The translations under genes were made by a program, and so were the position numbers. Of a stretch of 64,000 nucleotides of DNA, positions 30,120 to 39,989 are shown piece by piece (the stretch's first letter is position 1; the number at the start of each line of letters is the position of its first letter). The notes under the pieces were generated by a model. The model was not told where the DNA came from. It saw nothing but the letters and a program-made list of their open reading frames with translations, and ran no database searches. Origin of the DNA: Belnapia rosea (lineage in GTDB: Bacteria > Pseudomonadota > Alphaproteobacteria > Acetobacterales > Acetobacteraceae); NCBI RefSeq assembly GCF_900101615.1, contig NZ_FMZX01000006.1, positions 1-64,000 on the forward strand. The letters are read 5' to 3'.

Positions 30120-31838
30120 ATGGCATCCGCCACCACCCTCGCGCCGAGCGCGGGGATCGAAGACTTTGCCGCAATGCTCGACGAGACCCTGGGCCCCGAT
30201 ACCGGCTTCGCCGGCTCGGTCGTCTCCGGGCGCGTCATCCGCATCGATGACGACTTCGCCGTCGTCGATGTCGGGCTGAAGAGCGAGGGGCGCGTCCCCC
30301 TCAAGGAATTCGCCCCGCAGGGGCAGAAGCCGGAAGTGCAGGCCGGCGACGTGATCGAGCTCTTCGTGGAGCGCTACGAGGACCGGGACGGCTCCATCGT
30401 CCTCTCCCGTGAGAAGGCGCGCCGCGAGGAGGCCTGGACCAATCTGGAGAAGGCCTACCAGGCCAACCAGCGCGTCAACGGCGTGATCTTCGGGCGCGTC
30501 AAGGGCGGCTTCACCGTCGATCTCGGCGGCGCCGTGGCCTTCCTCCCCGGCTCCCAGGTCGATATCCGCCCGGTGCGCGATGTCGGGCCGCTCATGGGCA
30601 GCCCGCAGCCCTTCCAGATCCTCAAGATGGACCGCGCCCGCGGCAACATCGTGGTCAGCCGCCGCGCTGTCCTCGAGGAGACCCGTGCGGAGCAGCGCAG
30701 CGAGCTGATCCAGGGCCTGAAGGAGGGCATGATCCTCGACGGCGTGGTCAAGAACATCACCGACTACGGTGCGTTCGTGGATCTCGGCGGCGTGGACGGC
30801 CTGCTGCACGTCACCGACATCGCCTGGCGCCGGATCAACCATCCGTCCGAGGCGCTGACCATCGGCCAGCCGGTGAAGGTGCAGGTCATCCGCTTCAACA
30901 GCGAGACCCAGCGCATCAGCCTCGGCATGAAGCAGCTGATGGCCGATCCGTGGGATGGCGTCGCCATCAAGTACCCGGTGAACGCCAAGTTCAGCGGCCG
31001 CGTGACCAACATCACCGACTACGGCGCCTTCGTGGAGCTGGAGCCGGGCGTCGAGGGCCTCGTGCATGTCAGCGAGATGTCCTGGACGAAGAAGAACGTC
31101 CATCCGGGCAAGATCGTCGCCACCTCGCAGGAAGTGGACGTGATGATCCTCGACGTGGACGAGCCGAAGCGCCGCATCTCGCTCGGCCTGAAGCAGGCCC
31201 AGGGCAACCCGTGGGAGCTGTTCCTCGAGGCCCATCCGCCGGGCTCCGTGGTCGAGGGCGAGATCCGCAACATCACCGAGTTCGGCCTGTTCATCGGCAT
31301 CGGCCCGGAGATCGACGGCATGGTCCACATGTCCGACCTCTCCTGGGAGGAAGCCGGCGAGGCGGCGATGGCCAAGTTCGAGAAGGGCACGGTCATCAAG
31401 GCCAAGGTGCTCGATGTGGATGTCGAGAAGGAGCGCATCTCCCTCGGCGTGAAGCAGCTCGAGGCTGACCCGGCCGCCGAGGTCTTGGACCGCGTCCGCA
31501 AGGGCGACGTCGTTACCTGCATCGTCACGCAGGTGCAGGCCAACGGCATCGAGGTCCGGGTCGAGGATGTCCTCACCGGCTTCATCCGCCGCGCCGAGCT
31601 GGCGCGTGACCGCGGCGACCAGCGCCCCGACAAGTTCGCCGTGGGCGAGAAGGTCGATGCCAAGGTCACCGCCGTGGACCGCGCCGCCCGTCGCCTCGCC
31701 CTGACCATCAAGGGCAAGGAGATCGAGGAGGAGCGCGAGGCGATGAAGGAGTACGGCTCGACCGACAGCGGCGCCTCGCTGGGCGACATCCTCGGTGCGG
31801 CCATCCGCCGCCGCCGCGAGATGGCAGGCGAGGAGTAA
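30120..31838 (+). CDS. rpsA: 30S ribosomal protein S1
   Basis: The 572-residue mRNA-binding ribosomal protein has six S1 repeats at roughly residues 33-100, 118-184, 205-273, 290-360, 377-447 and 462-530. The middle repeats share the NITDYGAFV and GLLHVTD/GLVHVSE strands. Repeats one, two and six are more diverged, as in E. coli S1. ATG at 30120 (MASATTLAP) is the first suitable start. It is followed directly by a strong terminator; the ihfB gene that commonly follows rpsA is not there. Confidence 0.97.
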   Translation: MASATTLAPSAGIEDFAAMLDETLGPDTGFAGSVVSGRVIRIDDDFAVVDVGLKSEGRVPLKEFAPQGQKPEVQAGDVIELFVERYEDRDGSIVLSREKARREEAWTNLEKAYQANQRVNGVIFGRVKGGFTVDLGGAVAFLPGSQVDIRPVRDVGPLMGSPQPFQILKMDRARGNIVVSRRAVLEETRAEQRSELIQGLKEGMILDGVVKNITDYGAFVDLGGVDGLLHVTDIAWRRINHPSEALTIGQPVKVQVIRFNSETQRISLGMKQLMADPWDGVAIKYPVNAKFSGRVTNITDYGAFVELEPGVEGLVHVSEMSWTKKNVHPGKIVATSQEVDVMILDVDEPKRRISLGLKQAQGNPWELFLEAHPPGSVVEGEIRNITEFGLFIGIGPEIDGMVHMSDLSWEEAGEAAMAKFEKGTVIKAKVLDVDVEKERISLGVKQLEADPAAEVLDRVRKGDVVTCIVTQVQANGIEVRVEDVLTGFIRRAELARDRGDQRPDKFAVGEKVDAKVTAVDRAARRLALTIKGKEIEEEREAMKEYGSTDSGASLGDILGAAIRRRREMAGEE

Positions 31839-31867
31839 GCCCTCCGGCCCTCGGGCAGGACGACAAG

Positions 31868-31898
31868 GGCCGGCGGGGGAAACCTCGCCGGCCTTTTT
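31868..31898 (+). terminator. rho-independent terminator of aroA-cmk-rpsA
   Basis: GGCCGGCG (31868-31875) pairs perfectly with CGCCGGCC (31886-31893). Three further inner pairs close a GAAA loop, and five T residues follow (31894-31898). It is the clearest intrinsic terminator in the window, 29 bp after the rpsA stop. Confidence 0.92.
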
Positions 31899-32048
31899 CT
31901 ATGCCGGGGCAGGGCTGCGGCCATGCCACGCGGACGTGATGCCGGTCTCCGGATTTCGCTAACGGAGGCTCCGGCGCCAGGATTATGGATTCCCCCACGG
32001 TGGAGGCAGGACACTGCGTTCCGCCGCCAAGCAAGAGGGGAGGAAGAC

Positions 32049-33659
32049 ATGTCACGTCGCCTCGCTGCACGCCTTGCCCTGCTGAGCGGTTTCGCCCTGT
32101 CGCCCCTGGCGGCCGCGGCCCAGCCGCACGATCACAGCCATGCCGGAGCCACGCCCGCGCCGGCGACGCTGGGCGAATTACACTTCCCGGTCAGTTGCGC
32201 GCCGGCCGTCCAGGCCGGTTTCGATGAGGCGATCAAGCTGCAGCATTCCTTCTGGTACCAGGCTGCCCGCCAGGGCTTCGACCAGGTGCTGCGCCAGGAT
32301 CCGGATTGCGCCATGGCCCATTGGGGTCGCGCCCTCACCATGCTGAACAACCCCTTCAGCCCACCGGTCGCCGCCAATCTGCGGGCGGGACGCGCCGACC
32401 TGGAGCAGGCTCAGCGCATCGGTGCCAAATCCGAGCGGGAGGCGGGCCTCATTGCCGCCCTGCTGCAACTCTTCGCCGGCGATGACGGTCCCGGCCACCG
32501 CGCCCGTATCGGGCAGTACGAGCAGGCCATGGCGCAATTGCACGAGCGCTTCCCGGATGATCCCGAGGTGGCCATCCAGTACGCGCTTGCCCTGAACATG
32601 GCGGCATCGCCGACCGACAAGACCTATGCCCGCCAGTTGCGCGCGGCGGCCATCCTGGAACAGGAACTCGCCCGGCAGCCGAGGCATCCCGGCGTGGTGC
32701 ACTACCTGATCCACACCTACGACGCGCCGGCCCTGGCCAGCCGCGGCGTCGCCGCAGCGGAACGCTACGCCGCCCTGGCCGCCGATGCGCCGCATGCGCT
32801 GCACATGCCCTCGCACATCTTCACCCGCGTCGGCCGCTGGGAGGACTCGATCGAGACCAACCGCCGCTCCGCCCAGACGGCGCGGCTGCGGGAGGAAATC
32901 TTTGATGAGATTCACGCCCTGGACTACATGGTCTATGGCTATCTCCAGACCGGCCAGCCCCGGGCAGCGCAGCGGGTGGTGGCCGAGCTGCGGCGGCTCG
33001 ACACCTGGACACCGGACCGCCCGCTCGGCGGCTTCGCGCTGACGGCCATGCCGGCCCGGCTCGCCCTGGAACGCGGCGACTGGGAGGCCGCGGCCACGCT
33101 TGAGACGCGCCGTTTCGGCGTGCCTTATGTCGATGCCACGACCCATTTCGCCCGGGCCTTCGGTGCCGCCCGCGCCGGCCGCCCGGACGCGGCCATGGCG
33201 GACCTGGACGCCCTCAAGGCAGCGGCCGGCGCGCTGCAGGGACGCGATGCCTATTGGCAGGAGCAGGTGGATATCCATCGCGTTGCCGCCGAGGGCTGGG
33301 TGGCCTTCAGCCGCGGCCAGCGCGACCAGGGCCTCGTCATGCTGCAGGAGGCGGCCGACCGCGAAGGCCGCACCGAGAAGCATCCGGTCACGCCGGGGCC
33401 GCTGATGCCGGCACGGGAGCAACTGGCCGAGATGCTGCTGCTGATGCAGCGCCCGGCCGAGGCGCAGCGCGAGTTCGAGGCGGTGCAGCAGACCGAGCCG
33501 CGACGCTTCCGGGCCGTGAACGGTGCGGCCAGGGCGGCGGAGCAGGCGGGGGACCGCGAGGCAGCAAGGCGGCATTATGGCCTGTTGCTGGAGATTTCGG
33601 CACGAGCCGAAAGCCCCTCGCCGGACCTCGATAGGGCGCGGGCCTTCCTGGCGCAGTAG
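32049..33659 (+). CDS. exported tetratricopeptide-repeat protein
   Basis: The 536-residue protein has a signal peptide (residues 1-24, LAARLALLSGFALSPLAAAAQ), then a short His-rich stretch (QPHDHSHAG). Many degenerate TPR helices follow: FWYQAARQGFDQVLRQDPDCAMAHWGRAL near the start, and AREQLAEMLLLMQRPAEAQREFEAV near the end. A central LHMPSHIFTRVGRWEDSIE block is a conserved hallmark of this uncharacterised periplasmic TPR family. ATG at 32049 follows GGGGAGGAAG. It stands alone behind the rpsA terminator. The His-rich N-terminus could bind metal, but nothing else supports that. Confidence 0.82.
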   Translation: MSRRLAARLALLSGFALSPLAAAAQPHDHSHAGATPAPATLGELHFPVSCAPAVQAGFDEAIKLQHSFWYQAARQGFDQVLRQDPDCAMAHWGRALTMLNNPFSPPVAANLRAGRADLEQAQRIGAKSEREAGLIAALLQLFAGDDGPGHRARIGQYEQAMAQLHERFPDDPEVAIQYALALNMAASPTDKTYARQLRAAAILEQELARQPRHPGVVHYLIHTYDAPALASRGVAAAERYAALAADAPHALHMPSHIFTRVGRWEDSIETNRRSAQTARLREEIFDEIHALDYMVYGYLQTGQPRAAQRVVAELRRLDTWTPDRPLGGFALTAMPARLALERGDWEAAATLETRRFGVPYVDATTHFARAFGAARAGRPDAAMADLDALKAAAGALQGRDAYWQEQVDIHRVAAEGWVAFSRGQRDQGLVMLQEAADREGRTEKHPVTPGPLMPAREQLAEMLLLMQRPAEAQREFEAVQQTEPRRFRAVNGAARAAEQAGDREAARRHYGLLLEISARAESPSPDLDRARAFLAQ

Positions 33660-33714
33660 CGCCAGGCCGGGCTGGCGGCTTCCATTGTCCGCCAGCCCGG
33701 GGCAGGCTCATGCC

Positions 33715-34494
33715 ATGTCGAACCCCCTCCTCGTCGAGCGCTCCGGCGCCATCACCCGCCTCCGCTTCAACCGGCCGGAGCGGCTGAACGCCATCGATTC
33801 CGCCATGGCCGCCTGCCTGCGCGAGGCGGTGGACGCGCTGGCGCAGGACCCCGACCTCCGCTGCGTCGTGCTCTGCGGGGCCGGCCGGGCCTTCATGGCG
33901 GGCGGCGACATCGCCGCCTTCCAGGGGCCGCAGGCGCTGGCCGAGATCCGCCATATCCTCGGGCCAATGCATGAGGCGGTGGCCGGGCTCGCCGCCCTCC
34001 CCGTCCCCGTGCTCGCCAGCGTACAGGGCGCGGCGGCGGGGGGCGGGCTTTCCCTGGCCCTCGGCGCCGATCTCGTGATCGCGGCGGAGGATGCGCGCTT
34101 CGCCCTCGGCTACCTGAAGCTCGGCACGGTGCCGGATTGCGGTGGCAGTTGGGTGCTGCCGCGGCTGCTCGGGCTGCGCGGGGCCATGGGGCTGGCGCTG
34201 CTCGGCGATGAGCTGGACGGGCGGGCGGCACTGGCGGCCGGGCTGGTGAACCGGGTGGTTCCGGCGGCCGAGCTGGAGGCGGCGACCGAGGCGCTGGCCC
34301 AGCAACTCGCCAGCGGGCCGACGGCTGCCTTTGGCCGGGCCAAGGCGCTGTTCCGGTCCGCGCCCGGCCGGGATCTCTCGACCCAGCTTGCCGCGGAGGA
34401 GGAAGCCTTCCTCGCCTCCGCCGGCACCGCCGATTTCGCCGAGGGCGTCGCGGCCTTCCTCGGCCGCCGTCGCCCGGAATTCACCGGGAAATAG
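33715..34494 (+). CDS. enoyl-CoA hydratase/isomerase family protein
   Basis: This 259-residue crotonase-fold protein has FNRPERLNAID, the first oxyanion-hole segment GRAFMAGGDI, the second VQGAAAGGGLSLALGADL, and the helix region containing KLGTVPDCGGSW. The acidic residue in the G-x-x-x-D part of that helix corresponds to one catalytic position. Family members hydrate or isomerise unsaturated acyl-CoAs. The specific substrate is unknown; no other beta-oxidation gene is near. The stop lies one base from the convergent Bug gene. Confidence 0.9.
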   Translation: MSNPLLVERSGAITRLRFNRPERLNAIDSAMAACLREAVDALAQDPDLRCVVLCGAGRAFMAGGDIAAFQGPQALAEIRHILGPMHEAVAGLAALPVPVLASVQGAAAGGGLSLALGADLVIAAEDARFALGYLKLGTVPDCGGSWVLPRLLGLRGAMGLALLGDELDGRAALAAGLVNRVVPAAELEAATEALAQQLASGPTAAFGRAKALFRSAPGRDLSTQLAAEEEAFLASAGTADFAEGVAAFLGRRRPEFTGK

Positions 34495-34495
34495 G

Positions 34496-35491
34496 CTATT
34501 CCACGGTGACGTTGGCCGCGGTGATGACCCCGGCCCAACGCGCCACCTCGCCTCGCAGGAAGGTCCCGGCCTCCTCCGGGCTGCTGCCGACGGCATCGAA
34601 GCCGAGGCTGCGCAGCCGTTCCGCCGCCGCCGGGTCCTTCACGATCTTCGCCACCTCGGCCGAGACGCGCTCGACGATGTCGCGCGGCGTATTGGCCGGG
34701 GCGAGCAGCAGGCACCAGGTGCTCGAGGTGAAATCCGGCAGCCCTCCCTCGGCCAGGGTCGGGATATTCGGCGCCCAGGCCGGCCGCGTGGCGCTGGCGA
34801 AGCCGATCGGGCGTACGGACCCGCTTTCGAATTGCGCCCGCAGCGAGGAATAGCTGTCGAACATCACGCCGATATTGCCGGAGATCAGGTCCTGCAGCGC
34901 CGGCGCGGTGCCGCGATAGGGCACATGCACCATGCGGATGCCGGTGCGGACCTGCAGGTCCTCCATGGTCAGATGCGCCGCGGCACCGATCCCGCTCGAG
35001 CCGTAATTGAGGGCGCCCGGCCGTGCCTTGGCATAGGCCAGCATCCCCGGCAGGTCGGTGAAGGGCAGCTTGGCATTGGCCCCCATGACCAGAGGCGCCA
35101 GCATCATCAGGGAGACGGGGGCGAAGCTCGTCACCGGGTCGAAGGGCAGCTTGCCCTTGTAGAGCGTGGCATTGGCGGCATGGGCGCCGATCACGACGGC
35201 AAAGGTATAGCCATCCGGCGGGCTGGCGGCGACCGCGCCGGCGCCGACGATGCTGTTGGCGCCCGGCCGGTTCTCCACCACGACGGGCTGGCCAAGCACC
35301 TTGGACAGCGGCTCCGCCACGAAGCGGGCGGCGACATCGGTGGTCCCGCCCGGCGTATAGGGCACGACGATGCGGATGGGCCGGTCCGGATAGCCCGCTG
35401 CCCGGGCCAGGGGGGCGGCCAATGGCGCGGCCAGCAAGGCGGCGCCGGCCCCAAGCGCCCCGCGCCGGGTCAATGAAACAAGCCTGCTCAT
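34496..35491 (-). CDS. Bug-family tripartite tricarboxylate receptor
   Basis: This is the second orphan TctC-like receptor, 331 residues, with a twin-arginine-like signal (TRRGALGAGAALLAAPLAAPLARA). Diagnostic blocks are YPDRPIRIVVPYTPGGTTD, VVENRPGANSIVGA, DGYTFAVV, LNYGSSGIGAAAHL and VPYRGTAPALQDLISG. ATG at 35491 has GGAGG eight bases upstream. It probably forms a unit with the MFS gene 29 bp upstream on the same strand. Membrane partners TctA/B are not in the window. Confidence 0.92.
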   Translation of the reverse strand: MSRLVSLTRRGALGAGAALLAAPLAAPLARAAGYPDRPIRIVVPYTPGGTTDVAARFVAEPLSKVLGQPVVVENRPGANSIVGAGAVAASPPDGYTFAVVIGAHAANATLYKGKLPFDPVTSFAPVSLMMLAPLVMGANAKLPFTDLPGMLAYAKARPGALNYGSSGIGAAAHLTMEDLQVRTGIRMVHVPYRGTAPALQDLISGNIGVMFDSYSSLRAQFESGSVRPIGFASATRPAWAPNIPTLAEGGLPDFTSSTWCLLLAPANTPRDIVERVSAEVAKIVKDPAAAERLRSLGFDAVGSSPEEAGTFLRGEVARWAGVITAANVTVE

Positions 35492-35520
35492 TCGTTCTGA
35501 TCCTCCCATGGCGCCACGCG

Positions 35521-36729
35521 TCACTCGACGGCGGCCACCGGTCGCTTGAAGCGGCGTTCGCCGACGAAGGCCATCGCCATGGTCGCCAGGATGAAGCAGA
35601 CCGAAGCGGCGAAGACCAGCAGCGGCCGCCCATGGTCCATCAGCGCGCCATAGATCATCGGCCCAACGGCGCCGCCGATGTTGAAGCCCGTAGTGACGAT
35701 GCCGAAGACGCGGCCGACCGCGCCGGGTGGGGCCGCGGCCCGCACCAGCATGTCCCGCGAGGGCATGATCATGCCGGAGAGGAAGCCGGCCAGCCCCATC
35801 ACGCCCACCAGCACCACCGGCCCGAGCGGCACCAGCCCGACCAGGCCGATCAGCGCACCCGTCAGGCCGAAGCCGAGGGCGGCCACGTCGCCATGCCGGC
35901 TGGTGCGGTCGGCGATGATGCCGCCCACCAGCACGCCGAAGGCGCTCAGCAGCAGGAAGGCGCTGAGCGCCACGTTCGCCACGGCGAAATCGACGCCCCG
36001 GCCGTTGACCAGCGCCACCACGGAGAAATTCTGCACCCCGCCGAGCGAGAGGGCGAGCAGGGTGAAGAAGACCGTCAGCATGATGACTGCCGGGGTCAGC
36101 ACCGATTCGGCTGGCGCGGCGGCGGCTTTCGCGGCGGCCGGACGGGCGGCCGTGGCGCCATCCCTGGCGAAGGCCAGCGGCAGGGCGGCCACCAGCGCCA
36201 TGGCGCCGGCCGCGCCGAGGGCTGCCTCGAGTCCGGCGAGGCTCGACAGGCCGAGCATCAGCGCCGGAGCCATGGCGCCGCCGAGATAGCCGGAGAAGGT
36301 ATGGATGGAGAAGGCGCGGCCGATCCGCTCCTCGCCGATGGTGCGGCCGAGGATCTCGTAATCCGCCGGGTGGTAGACGGCATTGGCGAGGCCGAGCAGC
36401 GCGGCGGAGGCCAGCAGCACCGGGTAGCTCGGCGCCATGGCCAGCAGGCCGAGCGCGAAGGCGCCGAGGCAGAGCCCCGCCACCAGCACCCGGCGGGAGC
36501 CGTAGCGGTCCACCGCATAGCCGAGCGGCGCCTGGGTCACGCCGGAGACGATGTTGTAGAGCGTCAGCGCCAGGGCCAGCTCGACGAAGGAGACGTCCAG
36601 CCTGTCCCGCAGCAGCGGGAAGAGCGGCGGCAGGACGAGCTGGTGGACATGGCTGACCAGATGCGCGCCCGAGACAAGGGTGAGCGAGCGGAACTCGGGC
36701 CTGGTCCAGCCGGCAGCCTGCTTGGTCAT
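35521..36729 (-). CDS. MFS transporter
   Basis: The 402-residue protein has about twelve transmembrane segments. The first-half loop motif reads [16 protein letters not shown] (the MFS D-R-x-G-R-R type), and a second [15 protein letters not shown] appears after a central cytoplasmic Ala-rich loop (about residues 190-210). It resembles the fosmidomycin-resistance and oxalate/formate-like groups, but I cannot assign a substrate. ATG at 36729 has AGGA nine bases upstream; the ATG at 36738 is less well placed. Divergent from leuC. Confidence 0.88.
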   Translation of the reverse strand: MTKQAAGWTRPEFRSLTLVSGAHLVSHVHQLVLPPLFPLLRDRLDVSFVELALALTLYNIVSGVTQAPLGYAVDRYGSRRVLVAGLCLGAFALGLLAMAPSYPVLLASAALLGLANAVYHPADYEILGRTIGEERIGRAFSIHTFSGYLGGAMAPALMLGLSSLAGLEAALGAAGAMALVAALPLAFARDGATAARPAAAKAAAAPAESVLTPAVIMLTVFFTLLALSLGGVQNFSVVALVNGRGVDFAVANVALSAFLLLSAFGVLVGGIIADRTSRHGDVAALGFGLTGALIGLVGLVPLGPVVLVGVMGLAGFLSGMIMPSRDMLVRAAAPPGAVGRVFGIVTTGFNIGGAVGPMIYGALMDHGRPLLVFAASVCFILATMAMAFVGERRFKRPVAAVE

Positions 36730-36892
36730 GGCGGGCATTCCTGGTGTTCCCCTCCCCAAAGATGGGGTTTCCATCGAGCATGGCCAGGATCAGGGGTGAG
36801 GGAAAGCGGTGCCTGGGCGTGGCTGCCCCCACTGGACCGCATCCCTCCCCGGTCGCAGGATCGCCCAAGGCCGATGGCCAGGGAGGAAACGC

Positions 36893-38308
36893 ATGTCCGA
36901 CGCGCCGAGGACAATGTTCGAGAAGATCTGGGACCGGCATCGCGTGCTGGAGCGCGAGGATGGCCAGACCCTGCTCTATGTCGACCGCCACCTGATGCAT
37001 GACGGCGGGGCGGTGGCCTTCGACGTGCTGCGCAAGCGTGGGCTGAAGCCACGGGCGCCGGACCGGATCTTCACCGTGCCCGACCACTACGTCCCGACCG
37101 ACAGCCGCCGGCTCGAGGACATGCGCGACCCGCGCCACCGCGAACTTGTCGAGAAGCTGGCCCAGAACACCGCCGAGCACGGCATCCGCAATTTCGGCCT
37201 GGGCGACCCGAACCAGGGCATCGTCCATGTGATCGGGCCGGAGACCGGCCTCTCCCAGCCGGGGATGGTGATGGTCTGCGGCGACAGCCATACCAGCACC
37301 CATGGGGCGCTCGGGGCGCTGGCCTTCGGCATCGGCAGCACCGAGGTGGCGCATGTGCTGGCGACCCAGACGCTCTGGCAGCGCAAGCCGAAGACCATGC
37401 GGATCACGGTCGAGGGGCAACTCGGCCCCGGGGTTTCGGCAAAGGACGTCATCCTCGCCATCATTGCCGAGATCGGGGCGGCGGGGGCGACCGGGCATGT
37501 GATCGAGTATGCCGGCAGCGCCATCACCGGCCTCTCGATGGAGGGGCGGCTGACCCTCTGCAACATGTCGATCGAGGCAGGCGGCCGGGCGGGCATGGTG
37601 GCGCCGGACGAGACGACCTTCGCCTATCTCGCCGGCCGCACCTACGCGCCCGAGGACTGGGAGGCGGCGGTGGAGCGCTGGCGCGCCCTGCCGAGCGACC
37701 CTGGCGCCCCCTTCGATGCCGAGGTCACGCTGGATGGGGGCGCGATCGAGCCCATGGTGACCTGGGGCAACAGCCCGGAGGATGCGCTGCCGATCGGCGG
37801 CGTGGTGCCGGGGCCGGAGGCCGGCGCCGATGCGGAGCGGCGCGAGATGATGGCCCGCATGCTCGACTACATGGGCCTGACGCCGGGCACGCGGCTCGAC
37901 GGGCTGCCGGTGGACCGCGTCTTCATCGGCTCCTGCACCAACTCCCGGATCGAGGACCTGCGGGCCGCCGCTGCCGTCGCCCGCGGCCGCAAGGTGGCCG
38001 AGGGGGTGGAGGCCTGGGTGGTTCCCGGCAGCGAGCCGGTGAAGCGCCAGGCCGAGGCGGAGGGGTTGCACGAGGTCTTCCGTGCCGCCGGATTCGCCTG
38101 GCGGGAGCCGGGCTGCTCCATGTGCCTCGGCGTGAACGGCGACACCGCGGCGCCCGGAACCCGCGTCGCCTCCACGAGCAACCGGAATTTCATGGGGCGG
38201 CAGGGCCCGGGGGCGCGGACCCATCTGGTCAGCCCGGCGATGGCGGCGGCGGCGGCGGTCTCCGGCCATTTCACCGATGTGCGCCGGCTGATGGCGGAGA
38301 CGATCTAG
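36893..38308 (+). CDS. leuC: 3-isopropylmalate dehydratase large subunit
   Basis: This 471-residue aconitase-family subunit, with LeuD, isomerises 2- to 3-isopropylmalate in leucine synthesis. It has [21 protein letters not shown], the iron-sulfur ligands in [12 protein letters not shown] and PGCSMCLG, and [11 protein letters not shown]. The start at 36893 follows GGGAGGAAAC. leuD begins one base after its stop. leuB, often next, is replaced by a beta-lactamase gene. Confidence 0.98.
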   Translation: MSDAPRTMFEKIWDRHRVLEREDGQTLLYVDRHLMHDGGAVAFDVLRKRGLKPRAPDRIFTVPDHYVPTDSRRLEDMRDPRHRELVEKLAQNTAEHGIRNFGLGDPNQGIVHVIGPETGLSQPGMVMVCGDSHTSTHGALGALAFGIGSTEVAHVLATQTLWQRKPKTMRITVEGQLGPGVSAKDVILAIIAEIGAAGATGHVIEYAGSAITGLSMEGRLTLCNMSIEAGGRAGMVAPDETTFAYLAGRTYAPEDWEAAVERWRALPSDPGAPFDAEVTLDGGAIEPMVTWGNSPEDALPIGGVVPGPEAGADAERREMMARMLDYMGLTPGTRLDGLPVDRVFIGSCTNSRIEDLRAAAAVARGRKVAEGVEAWVVPGSEPVKRQAEAEGLHEVFRAAGFAWREPGCSMCLGVNGDTAAPGTRVASTSNRNFMGRQGPGARTHLVSPAMAAAAAVSGHFTDVRRLMAETI

Positions 38309-38309
38309 G

Positions 38310-38915
38310 ATGGAAGCCTTCAACCGTCTGGAATCGGTCGCCGTGCCGCTGGCGCGGCCGAATATCGATACCGACCAGATCATTCCCGGCCGCTTCCTCT
38401 CCCGCCCGAGGGAGGTCGATCACAGCGCCTTCCTGTTCCACGATGCCCGCCGCCTGCCGGGCAGCGAGGAGGCCAACCCGGAATTCCCGCTGAACCAGGA
38501 GGCCTACCGGCCCGCGCGGATCATCGTCGCGGGGCGGAATTTCGCCTGCGGCTCCTCGCGGGAGAGCGCGGTCTGGGCGCTGTTCGATGCCGGCTTCCGC
38601 TGCGCCATCGCCCCGAGCTTCGGCGACATCTTCCGCAACAACGGCATGAAGAACGGGCTGCTGCCGGTGGTCCTGCCGGCCGAGGCGGTGGCGGCGCTGA
38701 CCGGGCAGATCGAGGCGGCGCCCGGGGCGCGGGTCTCGGTCGATCTCGCGGCGCAGACCGTGACCTTCCCCGATGGCACGGTGCATGGCTTCGAGGTCGA
38801 TCCCTTCGCCAAGCATTGCCTGCTGGAGGGGCTGGACGAGATCGGCCTGACCCTCTCGCATGAGGAGGAGATCGCCGCCTTCGAGCGCCGCTTCGGGCGG
38901 GAGAACAGCCGTTGA
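38310..38915 (+). CDS. leuD: 3-isopropylmalate dehydratase small subunit
   Basis: The 201-residue swivel-domain partner of LeuC has PNIDTDQIIPGRFL, the substrate-specificity loop NFACGSSRESAVWAL, SFGDIFRNNGMKNGLLP and a terminal EEEIAAFERRF. Its stop codon overlaps a TTG that starts the beta-lactamase frame (TTGA), so the enzyme and beta-lactamase are read from one message. Confidence 0.97.
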   Translation: MEAFNRLESVAVPLARPNIDTDQIIPGRFLSRPREVDHSAFLFHDARRLPGSEEANPEFPLNQEAYRPARIIVAGRNFACGSSRESAVWALFDAGFRCAIAPSFGDIFRNNGMKNGLLPVVLPAEAVAALTGQIEAAPGARVSVDLAAQTVTFPDGTVHGFEVDPFAKHCLLEGLDEIGLTLSHEEEIAAFERRFGRENSR

Positions 38916-39757
38916 AGCGCAGGCTCCTACTCGCCGCCGGCGCCGCGCTGGCGGCCATGCCGGCCCGCGCCGCCGACGCGCTGGCGGCGCTGGAATCCCG
39001 GCAGGGCGGGCGGCTCGGCGTCGCCATCCTCGATACCGGCACCGGGAGGGCGCTTGCCCATCGCGGGGAGGAGCGGTTCCCGCTCTGCAGCACCTTCAAA
39101 TTCCTCGCCGCCGGCCTGGTGCTGGCGCGGGTGGACCGGGGCGAGGAGCGGCTCGACCGCCGAGTCGCCTATGGGCCGGAGGCGCTGGTGCCCTACTCGC
39201 CGGTGACAGGACCAGGGGCGGAGGCGGGCGGGATGACGATGGGCGCGATCTGCGATGCGGCGGTGACGCTCAGCGACAACACCGCCGGGAACCTGATGCT
39301 CGACAGCTTCGGCGGGCCGGCGGGGCTGACCGCCTGGATGCGGGGCCTCGGCGACCCCGTCACCCGGATGGACCGGCGGGAGCCGGAGCTGAATCTCGTC
39401 CCGCCGGGGGATGAGCGGGACACCACGACACCGCTCGCCATGATCGGGCTGATGCGGGCATTGCTGCTCGGTGATGCGCTGCGGCCCGCCTCGCGGGAGC
39501 AGCTGGCGGCCTGGCTGGTCGCCTGCCGGACCGGGGACAGGCGGCTGCGGGCCGGGCTGCCGGCCGGGTGGCGCGTCGGCGACAAGACCGGCACCGGGCC
39601 GGAGCCGGACATCCCGACCAACGACGTCGCCGTGGCCTGGCCGCCGGGCCGGGCGCCGATCCTCATCGCTGCCTATCTGCTGGGGGCGCGTGGGTCGGAG
39701 GCGGAGCGGAGCGCGGTGCTGGCGGAGGTGGGGCGGATCGCCGCTCAAGCCACTTAA
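38912..39757 (+). CDS. class A beta-lactamase
   Basis: The 281-residue exported serine beta-lactamase has a signal peptide (residues 1-20, MKRRLLLAAGAALAAMPARA). All class A motifs are present: S60-T-F-K63, S121-D-N123, E157-P-E-L-N161 and K225-T-G. It should hydrolyse beta-lactams in the periplasm; the spectrum is not predictable. The start is a TTG at 38912 overlapping the leuD stop, and the signal peptide begins directly there. Composition matches its neighbours and no mobile element is near, so it looks like a resident chromosomal enzyme. Confidence 0.93.
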   Translation: MKRRLLLAAGAALAAMPARAADALAALESRQGGRLGVAILDTGTGRALAHRGEERFPLCSTFKFLAAGLVLARVDRGEERLDRRVAYGPEALVPYSPVTGPGAEAGGMTMGAICDAAVTLSDNTAGNLMLDSFGGPAGLTAWMRGLGDPVTRMDRREPELNLVPPGDERDTTTPLAMIGLMRALLLGDALRPASREQLAAWLVACRTGDRRLRAGLPAGWRVGDKTGTGPEPDIPTNDVAVAWPPGRAPILIAAYLLGARGSEAERSAVLAEVGRIAAQAT

Positions 39758-39989
39758 ATTTGGCTCAAACCGCCTCAATGTCTGGAAGTCAGACCATTGT
39801 TATTGCTGAATTCCTGGCCGGAATTTGAGGAATTTCAGGGTTGATGGAGCCAGGCAGGCAGGCCCGTTCCTAGGCCGGTATTCCTAGTATCAAGGCCAGC
39901 CCCTGAAGGCAAGGAAAAGGGCCGGGACGGCCTTGCCAGATCCCGCCGGCAGCCGGAGCATGCGGCATCCGCCGCAAGGAGCCCTGGCC
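39758..39989 (+). other. AT-richer intergenic region before aminotransferase
   Basis: This 232-bp gap holds the lowest-GC stretch nearby (about 39765-39835), with GGAATTT repeated at 39822 and, as GAATTT, nearby. It probably contains the aminotransferase promoter, but I cannot assign boxes. A weak 7-bp inverted repeat GGCAAGG/CCTTGCC lies at 39908-39937. No convincing reading frame is present. Confidence 0.4.

Noticed and set aside
38912-39757. Beta-lactamase as a recently acquired resistance gene
   Set aside because: Base composition equals its neighbours, it is fused by overlap to leuD, and there are no integrase, IS or attachment sites around it.
39815-39835. Sigma-54-like TGGCCGG...TTGAGG element
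   Set aside because: The -12 GC pair is missing, and no sigma-54 activator gene is near.
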